Part shown: positions 46,218 through 54,387 of the stretch, piece by piece | Layout of the letters: each line of letters starts with the position of its first letter | Position numbering within the stretch: position 1 is the first letter of the stretch | Source: Mucilaginibacter kameinonensis | GTDB lineage: Bacteria; Bacteroidota; Bacteroidia; Sphingobacteriales; Sphingobacteriaceae | DNA: 64,000 bases | Reading direction: 5' to 3' | Assembly (NCBI RefSeq): GCF_003675385.1 | Contig: NZ_RCWZ01000001.1 | Location: forward strand, 868,001-932,000 | Translations under genes and position numbers: made by a program | Notes under the pieces: generated by a model | Told to the model about the DNA's origin: nothing | Seen by the model: only the letters and a program-made list of their open reading frames with translations | The model's database searches: none

Positions 46218-46601
46218 TTATTGCTTTAATTTAGCTTCCATTGAAAGGGTAGTGTGCGGAACGGCACGTAAACGCTCTTTCGGGATCAGCTTGCCTGTTT
46301 CGCGGCAAACACCGTAAGTTTTATTTTCAATACGTACAAGAGCGGCTTCAAGCTGCTCAATAAATTTTTTCTGACGCGCGGCCAATTGGTTTATCTGCTC
46401 TTTTTCAAGCGTGGCCGAACCATCTTCTAATGTTTTGTAAGTACCGGCAGTATCATCGGTGCCGTTGGCATTAGGCGAACTCAATGACGTTGCCAATGAG
46501 TTTAATTCCTCGCGGGCAATGCGCATTTTATCCAGGATAATCCCTTTAAATTCTTGCAGGTCAGCTTCAGAATATCTGGTTTTTTCTTGTTCTTGTTTCA
46601 T
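46218..46601 (-). CDS. DksA/TraR-family protein with most zinc cysteines lost
   Basis: 127 residues. A coiled-coil N-terminal half (FKGIILDKMRIAREELNSLATSL... KFIEQLEAALVRIENKTYG) leads into the C4-finger region, where only one of four Cys survives (GVCRETGKLIPKERLRAVPHTTLS). The fold is kept but zinc is probably not bound, as in known Cys-poor DksA relatives. In other bacteria DksA binds the RNA polymerase secondary channel with ppGpp. It lies with zero spacing between ileS and lspA. Confidence 0.9.
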   Translation of the reverse strand: MKQEQEKTRYSEADLQEFKGIILDKMRIAREELNSLATSLSSPNANGTDDTAGTYKTLEDGSATLEKEQINQLAARQKKFIEQLEAALVRIENKTYGVCRETGKLIPKERLRAVPHTTLSMEAKLKQ

Positions 46602-49600
46602 TATACTTTACTAATAGCAATCAATATTTCTTGTTCGTCAATTGTAACAGGTTCACCCACGGTGATATCATCCACAAACACAATGCTGTCAGCCAAAATT
46701 TCGGCGCAAATATAGGTTAAATTGTTCTCCACGGCCGCTCTGATCACCGGGTTGCTGCTTACCTGCACGTTTATCCTATCAGTTACTTCAAATCCTTTGG
46801 TCTTACGCATATTTTGCACACGGTTGATAAACTCGCGCGAAATGCCTTCCTGTTTTAATTCGTTGGTTATGGTAACATCTAAAGCCACGGTTAGTTTTCC
46901 CAAATTTGCAACCTGCCATCCGGGAACGTCTTCGGCTATGATTTCTACGTCGGTAGCTAATACTTCGTATTTGCCATCAAGTACCTGGATATTGCCGTTA
47001 GTTTCTAACTCGGCGATATCATCCTGTGTGAAATTTGTGATGGCTTCGGCTACAACTTTCATATCCTTACCTACTTTTTGGCCTAAGGCCTTAAAGTTTG
47101 GCTTTATTTTCTTTTTGATGAAACCTGCGGTATCGGTAATATACTCAATATCCTTAATGTTAGTTTCAGACAAAATAAGGTCCTTAACCTGCTCAACGTG
47201 TAATTTAAAGCTTTTATCCAGTATTGGCAATAAAATTTTGCTCAAAGGCTGGCGTACGTTGATATTCACCTTTTTACGTAACGAAAGCGTTAGCGATGAA
47301 ACATCCTGTGCAAGCTGCATGCGCTCTTCAAGCTCGGCGTCAACCAGTGCGCTGTTATATTCAGGGAAGTAAGCCAGGTGTACTGACTCAAACTCTTCCT
47401 TACCGGTAACAGCGTTCAGATCGCAATATAATCTGTCGGCGAAGAACGGCGCAATTGGCGACATCAGCTTGCTGATAGCTATCAAGCAGGTATATAAAGT
47501 TTGATAAGCAGAAAGCTTATCTTCAGAATCATCTGATTTCCAGAAACGGCGACGGCTTAAACGGATAAACCAGTTGCTGAAATGCACATCCACAAATTCC
47601 TGGATAGCACGGGCTGCCTTAGTAGGTTCGAAATCGGCATAGTAACCGTCAACCTCTTTGCTCAGTGTGTTTAGCAGGGATATGATCCAACGGTCAATCT
47701 CCGGACGTTTGCTGTGCTCTATTTCAGATTCACTGTAAGTGAACTTGTCAATATTGGCATATAATGTAAAGAACGAGTAAGTGTTGTACAGCGTGCCAAA
47801 AAACTTACGCCTAACTTCATCTATACCTTCTTCATTAAATTTAAGGTTATCCCATGGCGATGCATTGCTGATCATGTACCAGCGGGCTGCATCGGCACCA
47901 TATTTTTCGATGGTAGCGAAAGGGTCAACGGCATTGCCTAAACGTTTAGACATTTTGTTGCCGTTTTTATCCAGTACCAGGCCGTTTGAAACCACGTTTT
48001 TAAACGCGATACCTTTATTGCCCACCTGCTCGTTGATAGCTTTTACCTCATCGCTTGCTTCGCTCAGCATTACGGCTATAGCGTGCAGGGTAAAGAACCA
48101 ACCGCGGGTTTGGTCAACACCTTCGGCAATGAAATCGGCAGGGTAAGCGTTTTTAAATTCTTCCCGGCCTTCAAACGGGAAGTGCCATTGCGCATAAGGC
48201 ATAGCGCCCGAATCAAACCAAACGTCGATTAGATCGGGCTCACGGAACATTTTGTTGCCGGTTGACGATACCAAAACAACATCGTCAACATAAGGGCGGT
48301 GCATATCTTCCAGTACGAAACCTTCAGGCATGAAACCCGCTTTGATCGATTTCGCTATCTCCGCGTTCAATTCAGCAATTGAACCTATACAAATCTCTTC
48401 GGCTCCGTTTTCCTCGCGCCAGATAGGCAGCGGGGTACCCCAGTAGCGTGAACGCGAAAGGTTCCAGTCAACCAGGTTTTCCAACCAGTTACCAAAGCGA
48501 CCGGTTCCGGTTGATTCCGGTTTCCAGTTGATGGTTTTGTTCAGCTCCACCATTTTATCCTTAACCGCTGTGGTGCGGATAAACCAGCTGTCAAGCGGAT
48601 AGTATAATATCGGCTCGTCGCTGCGCCATGAGTGCGGGTAGCTGTGTTCGTATTTCTTAACGTCGAACGCGCGGTTCTCGGTTTTTAATTTGATAGAGAT
48701 GAGTACGTCGGTTGGTTTGAAACCTTCCTCAGCACGTTCAGCATCAGTGTAATATTCTTCTTTAACGTAACGGCCAGCGTAATCGGTAACCTCGTCAACA
48801 AAACGGCCTTGTTTGTTCACTAACGGAACATCCTTGCCGGTTTCGTCTTTCACCATTACCGATGGTACGTTGTTTTCCTTACAGGCCCTGAAGTCATCCG
48901 CACCAAAAACAGACGCGGTGTGTACTATACCGGTACCATCTTCGGTAGTAACGAAATCGGCAGGGATAACGCGGAAAGCGTTTTTCTCAAGCTCCTCATT
49001 GGTTACATAAGGCATTAGTTGTTCGTAGTGGATACCCACTAACTGACTGCCTTTTACTTCGGCTTCAATTTTCCAAGGGATGATCTTGTCGCCGCCTTTG
49101 TAATCGGCAAACGAGGCGGTTTCTCCCTCAGCTTTAAAATATTTTTTAACAAGGTCTTTAGCCAATACTACACAAACCGGCAGGTAAGTGTACGGATTGA
49201 AAGTGCTGATCTTAGCGTAGGTGATATCTTCGCCAACGGCAAGGGCACAGTTTGAAGGCAGTGTCCATGGGGTAGTTGTCCAGGCCAGGATAAATACCTC
49301 TGTATCTACGCCATTAAACAAAAACTCCGAATCGCCATCGCGTTTAACTTTAAACTGCGCGGTTATGGTGGTATCCTTCACCATTTTATAGGTGCCCGGC
49401 TGGTTAAGCTCATGCGAGCTCAAACCGGTACCTGATTTTGGCGAGTATGGCTGTACGGTATAACCCTTGTACAGCATATCTTTTTTATGAAGTTCCTTCA
49501 GGATCCACCAAAGGCTTTCAATGTATTCGTTTTTGTAAGTGATGTATGGATCGTTCAGGTCAACCCAGTAACCCATTTTCTCGGTCAGGTCGTTCCAAAC

Positions 49601-49984
49601 GTCGGTATAGCGCATTACCTCCTTGCGGCAGGCATCGTTATAATCTTTTACACTTATTTTTTTGCCGATATCATCTTTAGTGATGCCCAAAGCTTTTTCA
49701 ACGGCAAGCTCAATAGGCAAACCGTGGGTATCCCAGCCACCTTTACGTTTTACCTGGTAGCCTTTAAGGGTTTTGTAACGGCAAAAAATATCTTTAATAG
49801 AGCGCGCCATTACGTGGTGAATACCGGGCATACCGTTAGCGCTCGGCGGCCCTTCATAAAAAGTATAAGGGTTACCCGCCGGACGGCTGGTAATGCTTTT
49901 CTCGAAAATATTTTTCTGTTTCCAGAAGTCCAGTATCTCTTTGCCGGTTTGCGATAAATTTAACTGCTTATATTCCTTGTACAT
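46601..49984 (-). CDS. ileS: Isoleucine--tRNA ligase, type 2-like with GIHH signature
   Basis: Charges tRNA-Ile and edits misactivated valine. 1127 residues, the long (eukaryote-like) form. The class I HIGH motif reads GIHH (residues 54-57, PSANGMPGIHHVMARS), with His and Gly exchanged; the codons are at 49814-49825. The KMSKS motif is NGNKMSKRLGN, and the editing domain carries TTPWTLPSNCALAVG. The C-terminal extension is long and lacks an obvious zinc finger. It heads the ileS-dksA-lspA operon, so it looks like the housekeeping copy. Confidence 0.97.
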   Translation of the reverse strand: MYKEYKQLNLSQTGKEILDFWKQKNIFEKSITSRPAGNPYTFYEGPPSANGMPGIHHVMARSIKDIFCRYKTLKGYQVKRKGGWDTHGLPIELAVEKALGITKDDIGKKISVKDYNDACRKEVMRYTDVWNDLTEKMGYWVDLNDPYITYKNEYIESLWWILKELHKKDMLYKGYTVQPYSPKSGTGLSSHELNQPGTYKMVKDTTITAQFKVKRDGDSEFLFNGVDTEVFILAWTTTPWTLPSNCALAVGEDITYAKISTFNPYTYLPVCVVLAKDLVKKYFKAEGETASFADYKGGDKIIPWKIEAEVKGSQLVGIHYEQLMPYVTNEELEKNAFRVIPADFVTTEDGTGIVHTASVFGADDFRACKENNVPSVMVKDETGKDVPLVNKQGRFVDEVTDYAGRYVKEEYYTDAERAEEGFKPTDVLISIKLKTENRAFDVKKYEHSYPHSWRSDEPILYYPLDSWFIRTTAVKDKMVELNKTINWKPESTGTGRFGNWLENLVDWNLSRSRYWGTPLPIWREENGAEEICIGSIAELNAEIAKSIKAGFMPEGFVLEDMHRPYVDDVVLVSSTGNKMFREPDLIDVWFDSGAMPYAQWHFPFEGREEFKNAYPADFIAEGVDQTRGWFFTLHAIAVMLSEASDEVKAINEQVGNKGIAFKNVVSNGLVLDKNGNKMSKRLGNAVDPFATIEKYGADAARWYMISNASPWDNLKFNEEGIDEVRRKFFGTLYNTYSFFTLYANIDKFTYSESEIEHSKRPEIDRWIISLLNTLSKEVDGYYADFEPTKAARAIQEFVDVHFSNWFIRLSRRRFWKSDDSEDKLSAYQTLYTCLIAISKLMSPIAPFFADRLYCDLNAVTGKEEFESVHLAYFPEYNSALVDAELEERMQLAQDVSSLTLSLRKKVNINVRQPLSKILLPILDKSFKLHVEQVKDLILSETNIKDIEYITDTAGFIKKKIKPNFKALGQKVGKDMKVVAEAITNFTQDDIAELETNGNIQVLDGKYEVLATDVEIIAEDVPGWQVANLGKLTVALDVTITNELKQEGISREFINRVQNMRKTKGFEVTDRINVQVSSNPVIRAAVENNLTYICAEILADSIVFVDDITVGEPVTIDEQEILIAISKV

Positions 49985-50014
49985 CTATTATTTCACCTCG
50001 TTTTTAAGAGGTTG

Positions 50015-50022
50015 CAAAAATA
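50015..50022 (-). promoter_or_regulatory. ileS -7 box
   Basis: Minus-strand TATTTTTG (plus CAAAAATA), a perfect TAnnTTTG match; leader of about 26 nt. Confidence 0.5.
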
Positions 50023-50056
50023 CAGAAATTAAAAATGATTTTTTTAATTTACGCCG

Positions 50057-50251
50057 ATGAAAAATAAAGCAAAACGCTCTGTTTATCTTTTATTAATAGG
50101 TATTATCCTGTTTTCGGCAGGGATGGCCATTCCCAGTGGCCCGGCCAAGAATTGGGACGATTACGCGCGCGGTGCCGGTGCCGGATTATTCATTGCCGGT
50201 TTCATAGGCCTGGTGACCTGGCTTATTGATGTGGTGAAGGAAAATAAGTAA
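50057..50251 (+). CDS. Small two-helix membrane protein
   Basis: 64 residues: a basic start (MKNKAKRSVYLL), two hydrophobic helices (about 9-27 and 42-60) and the charged end DVVKENK. No family recognised. It is divergent from ileS. The hydrophobic pattern and start context make a real gene likely. Confidence 0.6.
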   Translation: MKNKAKRSVYLLLIGIILFSAGMAIPSGPAKNWDDYARGAGAGLFIAGFIGLVTWLIDVVKENK

Positions 50252-50782
50252 GTCTTAAGTCCTGAGTTCTAAGTCTCAAGTCGTTAGTTTTAAGTTCAAA
50301 GTCGGATATGTTATTAAATTTCCTAACTCAGATTTGTGGCTGTGTTTTGGGTTGTTAAGTTTCTGGTATACAGTATGTAATGTTGATAAACAAAACTTAA
50401 GACTAAAAACTTCAGCCTTAATACTTTTTTATGCTTGTTTGAACACTAAAACTTTAGTTGATGCGTTATTGATAAGATTAAAAAATAAAAGCCTCCTTGC
50501 ACTCGCTGCTTGGAGGCTTTAAACCTAAACCTTATCACAAATCAAGGTGGTAACCTTGTATTGAAATAGCTGCAAATCTAATACATGGATTGTTAAAATC
50601 AAAAAAAAACCGACGAATAGGATAAATGTATCGATGGATTGGCAAAAATTATCATTTTTCGTTCAAATATTTCTAAAAAAGCAATACTTTGGGTTACTTT
50701 CTAATCTTCCATATTAGGAGAAAAGGTTAAGAGGGGTGTAAATACCTCTTAAAACTTACGGAAGTATACGGGCTTTTGCAGG
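50252..50782. other. Intergenic region, 531 bases, with minisatellite and orphan terminator
   Basis: 50252-50305 is a degenerate TTAAGTCCTGAGT / CTAAGTCTCAAGT minisatellite. A hairpin AAAGCCTCC / GGAGGCTTT (50488-50520) with no clear gene before it could end a small RNA or serve the membrane-protein gene. TAAGAGG / CCTCTTA (50728-50751) is a second inverted pair. No protein gene is supported; a 62-residue frame at 50334 runs through the repeat and lacks any protein-like feature. Confidence 0.6.
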
Positions 50783-52096
50783 TTATTTTAATCCGGCGAC
50801 CTGAGATCTTATCTGATAAAATAAAGGACGGTTCTCCATGTTCTCATTCATACATGCGTCTCTGAGCTCTTCAAGTTTTAATACTAACAGCGAATCTGCT
50901 TCATTACACAAACTGATAAGGTCATCAAGTAAACAGCCATATGCCCGTACTTCCAGTAATTCAAGCTTTTTTGCGGTTTCTGTATCCGAATGATCGTAAA
51001 AGCAGGCCGCACCAAAATCGCTGAATAGGGTGTTGGCATCATCGTCAACCAAAATATTGTGGGCGTAAAGGTCGCTGTGCATAATGCCTTTGCTGTGCAG
51101 GTGCTCCGCTACAGAGGCAATGGTTTCTGCAATTTTTAAAATGTGTACAGGCGAAAGGCCCATGCCGGTTTTAAAAACATCCCGCGTGCAGCTTACCAGG
51201 CTGGGTGGCATGCCGAGGTTGTAGAAAGTTTGCGGTATGAGTTTCATCACCAGGCCTTTTTTTCCTTCGGGGTGATTGCTGATCTGGCCAATCAATTCTA
51301 CCAGTCCTTCATGATTACCCGCGGTGATACAGGCGTTCATTTCGTCCTCTGGCAGGCCATCGCTGGTAACTGCTCCTTTAAATATTTTAACCGCAACCTC
51401 GCTAATTTCATGATTGTGGTTCCAGGTAGCTTTAGAGATAATTCCCGAAGCCCCTTCACCAAGCAACTGGTTAATTTCCAGTTCACGGCTGTCAATCAAC
51501 TCAAGCGGCTGAACTATTGGTTTGTAGCTAAACGGATTACCCGAAAAAGCCAGCCATGATAGTTTAGGCATAGACAAGAGCCACTCAGGAAACTCATTTA
51601 ACTGATTAGCAGAGATCCGGAGCAGTTCCAGGTTACGGCAATTGGCCAATGAAGCCGGTAATGCCGTTAATTTGTTGCCGGCAAGCATCAGTTTCTGCAT
51701 CCTGCTGCAATTACCTATTTCGGCAGGTAGTTTGGTAATGCTGTTGTTGGTAAGAATAAACCAGCGAAGATTTGGGTTAACCGAGGTCGGCGGTACAGTT
51801 TCTATCCGGTTTGATTTAAAACCCACAATATCCAGCAGCGGGCAATCAGCCAATACTTCGGGCAAAACCGTAAATTGGTTTTCTGAACAGAAAAAAATCT
51901 TCAGTTTTTTGAGCCTGCCAAAATCTGCAGGTAACGAGCTCAGGTTATTGAAGGAGAGATCAAGATACTCCAACGTATCTGCCAATTCAAAAATCTCGAC
52001 CGGAAAGCTTGAAAGTTGTTCAGATAGCTTAAGTGATACGGCTCCTTTTAGTTCTCCGCTTTGTAACTGCTTTAATGTTTGCATAGACTGAGGCAA
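50783..52096 (-). CDS. Leucine-rich-repeat protein kinase
   Basis: 437 residues in two parts. Residues ~40-195 are about seven leucine-rich repeats (LEYLDLSFNNLSSLPADFG, LKIFFCSENQFTVLPEVL, MQKLMLAGNKLTALPASL). Residues ~208-437 are a protein kinase: G-loop GEGASG (213-218), Lys237 in VAVKIFK, catalytic loop HSDLYAHN (Asp342, Asn347; HRD is HSD here) and DFG (360-362). There is no signal peptide or membrane segment, so it is cytosolic. ATP and metal residues are all in place; activity is plausible. Start could also be the ATG at 52084. Its target is unknown. Confidence 0.88.
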   Translation of the reverse strand: MPQSMQTLKQLQSGELKGAVSLKLSEQLSSFPVEIFELADTLEYLDLSFNNLSSLPADFGRLKKLKIFFCSENQFTVLPEVLADCPLLDIVGFKSNRIETVPPTSVNPNLRWFILTNNSITKLPAEIGNCSRMQKLMLAGNKLTALPASLANCRNLELLRISANQLNEFPEWLLSMPKLSWLAFSGNPFSYKPIVQPLELIDSRELEINQLLGEGASGIISKATWNHNHEISEVAVKIFKGAVTSDGLPEDEMNACITAGNHEGLVELIGQISNHPEGKKGLVMKLIPQTFYNLGMPPSLVSCTRDVFKTGMGLSPVHILKIAETIASVAEHLHSKGIMHSDLYAHNILVDDDANTLFSDFGAACFYDHSDTETAKKLELLEVRAYGCLLDDLISLCNEADSLLVLKLEELRDACMNENMENRPLFYQIRSQVAGLK

Positions 52097-52263
52097 AAGA
52101 ACAAAAAATGCCTAATATTTAGGTTAATTCCAGCGAAAACTACAGGAGCCTTATGGCTAAGCATTTTGATATACGTAACAAATAAGATGGATTTCCGAAG
52201 TACGTCAATAGTAAATACTTTTCCCTTTAATTGGCCGTTTGTTGCGAAAACCCTAATACGTTT

Positions 52264-52512
52264 ATGCATAAGAAAGTGCAGCTGGCACATATCCGTTATA
52301 ATACAAACAGCAACGGCCAAACCGAATGCTGGCGCCTTGTGCTCGACGGCGAAGAGATCCTGGTGGAATCTGTTCAGATACAGGCACCGGTGTTTACATC
52401 AAGAGACTGGATTGAACCCATCGGTCAGTTTAAGCATCATATCTCTGTAAAAGATTGTGAGGTTGTCGTAAGCGACGCGGGTGATGCTATCATTACAGAT
52501 CATAAAGTTTGA
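52264..52512 (+). CDS. Small hypothetical protein
   Basis: 82 residues from MHKKVQLAHIRYN, ending AIITDHKV. Beta-rich, with no recognised domain. The longer frame from 52231 adds residues with no matching feature. The coding character is convincing (few rare codons, even amino-acid content) but function is unknown. Confidence 0.55.
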   Translation: MHKKVQLAHIRYNTNSNGQTECWRLVLDGEEILVESVQIQAPVFTSRDWIEPIGQFKHHISVKDCEVVVSDAGDAIITDHKV

Positions 52513-52575
52513 TTTGGATTTGATAATCGATTCAGCTGTTTCTTAAGAAGCCATTTAAAATACAAATTATTCATA

Positions 52576-52696
52576 GCCGTGGGTTTTAACCAACGGAAAA
52601 AAGCTGAAGAGTCCTGGCTTTAGCCTAATTATGCAAGCGGATTTGGGCTGAAGCCCTCTTCTTGCTACTCATTATTTCGTTGGTTAAAACCAACGG
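52576..52696. repeat. 121-nt hairpin element with GTTGGTTTTAACCAACG ends
   Basis: The left end GCCGTGGGTTTTAACCAACG and right end CGTTGGTTAAAACCAACGGC are inverted copies, each itself palindromic. Between them GGCTTTAGCC and GGGCTGAAGCCC form further stems. It occupies part of the 355-base gap 52513-52867, which otherwise shows no gene. Confidence 0.75.
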
Positions 52697-52867
52697 CAAT
52701 GAAGTTTTATCTATCGGTAAGCGAGATCTACCAAAAAACGAACAGGATCTTAAGAGATATTATATTTCTTAATCTACATCATTTTATTGTTTTGTCGTTT
52801 TACCCAATTTTGATTTATCAGCAAAGGATCAAAATATAAAACTTCACTCAATTTAAATATCTACTTT

Positions 52868-53641
52868 ATGAATTACGCTACATCAACATCTCAACAATCA
52901 ACCATAAATACATGTGCAGGATTACGCCAGTTGCTTCGGTATTTGGTTGCAGTGGCTTTGGTTTTATCAGGTGCGGCTACAGGTTTTGCACAAACCCAGA
53001 AACTGGCTGCGCCGGGCACATCTGAAGTATTGGGACAAATAGATAGTATAACAATAGCTGCTGCTGTTCAGGCGCCATCCAACCAACAAACTCCGCTGCA
53101 GGTAATTTGTGTTTTTCAATATACCGAAGGGGATATTTTTAATTCGCCACCCGCCTTGCCCCGCAACCTGAATGGCCTGGTGCATGTGGATGATGCCTTG
53201 AAAGGAATGCTTACCGAATTGCGAAAAAGTGGCAGGTTTGAAGGTCGTGCATTGGAAACCATACTAATCACACCACCCACAGGTAGCATGCCTGCCGAAA
53301 AATTACTGATCATAGGTCTTGGCGACAGAAAAACCTTCAATCCGGAACTGATGACAAGCGTTGGCCGTGTAGAGATGCGCGAAGCCTTGCGCTTAGGGGT
53401 AAACAGCTACTCGCATGCCAGTGATTTAAAAGATGCCGGAATTGACTCACCTACAGGCACGGTGGCAGTTAACGTAATTAAAGGCGCTATAAATGCTTAT
53501 GAAACCGAGCGCTTTTTAAAAGGGCACTCGCTTACAGCTTTTCAACCCATGGCTAAAATAACGCTGCTTGCAGGCCCTGCTTTTTTTCAAATCACAGCCG
53601 ATGCTGTTAAGGCTTTTCTTGCTACTTCAAAAGGTAATTAA
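52868..53641 (+). CDS. Secreted stand-alone M17 aminopeptidase N-terminal domain protein
   Basis: 257 residues. A signal peptide ends ATGFAQ after a hydrophobic stretch (24-42). The rest matches the N-terminal (macro-like) domain of leucyl aminopeptidase M17, e.g. AEKLLIIGLGDRKTFNPELM, VGRVEMREALRLGVNSYSHASDL and VAVNVIKGAINAYETERFLKG. The C-terminal metal-binding peptidase domain (NTDAEGR motif) is absent, and no remnant follows. It cannot be a peptidase; it may bind ligands or partners in the periplasm. Confidence 0.82.
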   Translation: MNYATSTSQQSTINTCAGLRQLLRYLVAVALVLSGAATGFAQTQKLAAPGTSEVLGQIDSITIAAAVQAPSNQQTPLQVICVFQYTEGDIFNSPPALPRNLNGLVHVDDALKGMLTELRKSGRFEGRALETILITPPTGSMPAEKLLIIGLGDRKTFNPELMTSVGRVEMREALRLGVNSYSHASDLKDAGIDSPTGTVAVNVIKGAINAYETERFLKGHSLTAFQPMAKITLLAGPAFFQITADAVKAFLATSKGN

Positions 53642-53692
53642 CCAATCTGAACGATCAGTGTGTTATTTAACTTTTACTTTACGTAGGTTGTT

Positions 53693-53700
53693 TAATTTTG
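53693..53700 (+). promoter_or_regulatory. -7 box abutting the second ECF gene
   Basis: TAATTTTG, a perfect TAnnTTTG match that ends 4 nt before the ATG at 53705; a transcript from it would be leaderless. Confidence 0.4.
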
Positions 53701-53704
53701 GCGG

Positions 53705-54313
53705 ATGCAACAATTTGATACTCCTCCTGCTGATCATGAACTGTTGGAAATGCTTAGGGACGATAACATCACCGCTTTTGATGTATTGTTCAATCGCTAT
53801 TGGAAGTCACTTTTTATAGCTGCGCAGACAAGGTTAGGAGATGACGAGGCCGCGAAAGATATTGTGCAAAACCTGTTGATTGATGTTTGGCAAAAGCGGG
53901 GCGAACTGCAGGTTAACACATCTCTTGAGCAGTTTTTATTTGGTGCGGTAAAACGTAAAGTATTAAATCATTTCCGATCTGAAGCCATCAGGCAAAACGC
54001 CATGGAAAATGCTTTAAGCCGCATTAATGACATTATTTATAAAGAAGAAAACCTGGTATCTTACTTCAACCTGGAAAAAATAGTAAGTGAAGAAGTGGAA
54101 GATATGCCGGTTAATATGAAGCGCGCTTTCCTGTTACGTAGCGACAGTTATTCTGTAAAAGAAATCGCGGAGAACCTCAATCTCGCTGAGCAAACCGTAT
54201 CAAACAATATTACCGAAGCCCTGAAACGTTTGAAACGTCGCCTTAAAATTGAATACCCCGATCGTTATATTAACTGCTTTGTTTGTCTCGTAATCCTGTT
54301 TACACAAAGTTAA
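53705..54313 (+). CDS. ECF sigma factor (FecI-like)
   Basis: 202 residues. Region 2: FDVLFNRYWKSLFIAAQTRL with DEAAKDIVQNLLIDVWQKR. Region 4: MKRAFLLRSDSYSVKEIAENL, then AEQTVSNNITEALKRLKRRL. With the FecR protein next door and the STN-containing SusC two genes on, it forms a surface-signal cascade: the transporter senses substrate, FecR transmits, and this sigma switches on the operon. Confidence 0.95.
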   Translation: MQQFDTPPADHELLEMLRDDNITAFDVLFNRYWKSLFIAAQTRLGDDEAAKDIVQNLLIDVWQKRGELQVNTSLEQFLFGAVKRKVLNHFRSEAIRQNAMENALSRINDIIYKEENLVSYFNLEKIVSEEVEDMPVNMKRAFLLRSDSYSVKEIAENLNLAEQTVSNNITEALKRLKRRLKIEYPDRYINCFVCLVILFTQS

Positions 54314-54387
54314 CAGAAAGTTGATGTAAAATAGAAGTAGTAAAAGCGGCTTTGTGCAACATGTCAGTAAAAAACGCACAAAACTGA

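Noticed and set aside
46722..47372. 216-residue open frame antisense to ileS
   Set aside because: It lies wholly inside ileS on the other strand, its composition (Ser/Leu/Thr-rich) is that of an antisense shadow, and it has no protein-like motif.
50334..50522. 62-residue frame before the LRR-kinase gene
   Set aside because: It ends inside the orphan terminator hairpin, starts beside the minisatellite, and has no start context or domain.
52079..52450. 123-residue frame overlapping the LRR-kinase start
   Set aside because: It overlaps the better-supported 82-residue frame at 52264 in another phase and begins inside the kinase gene region.
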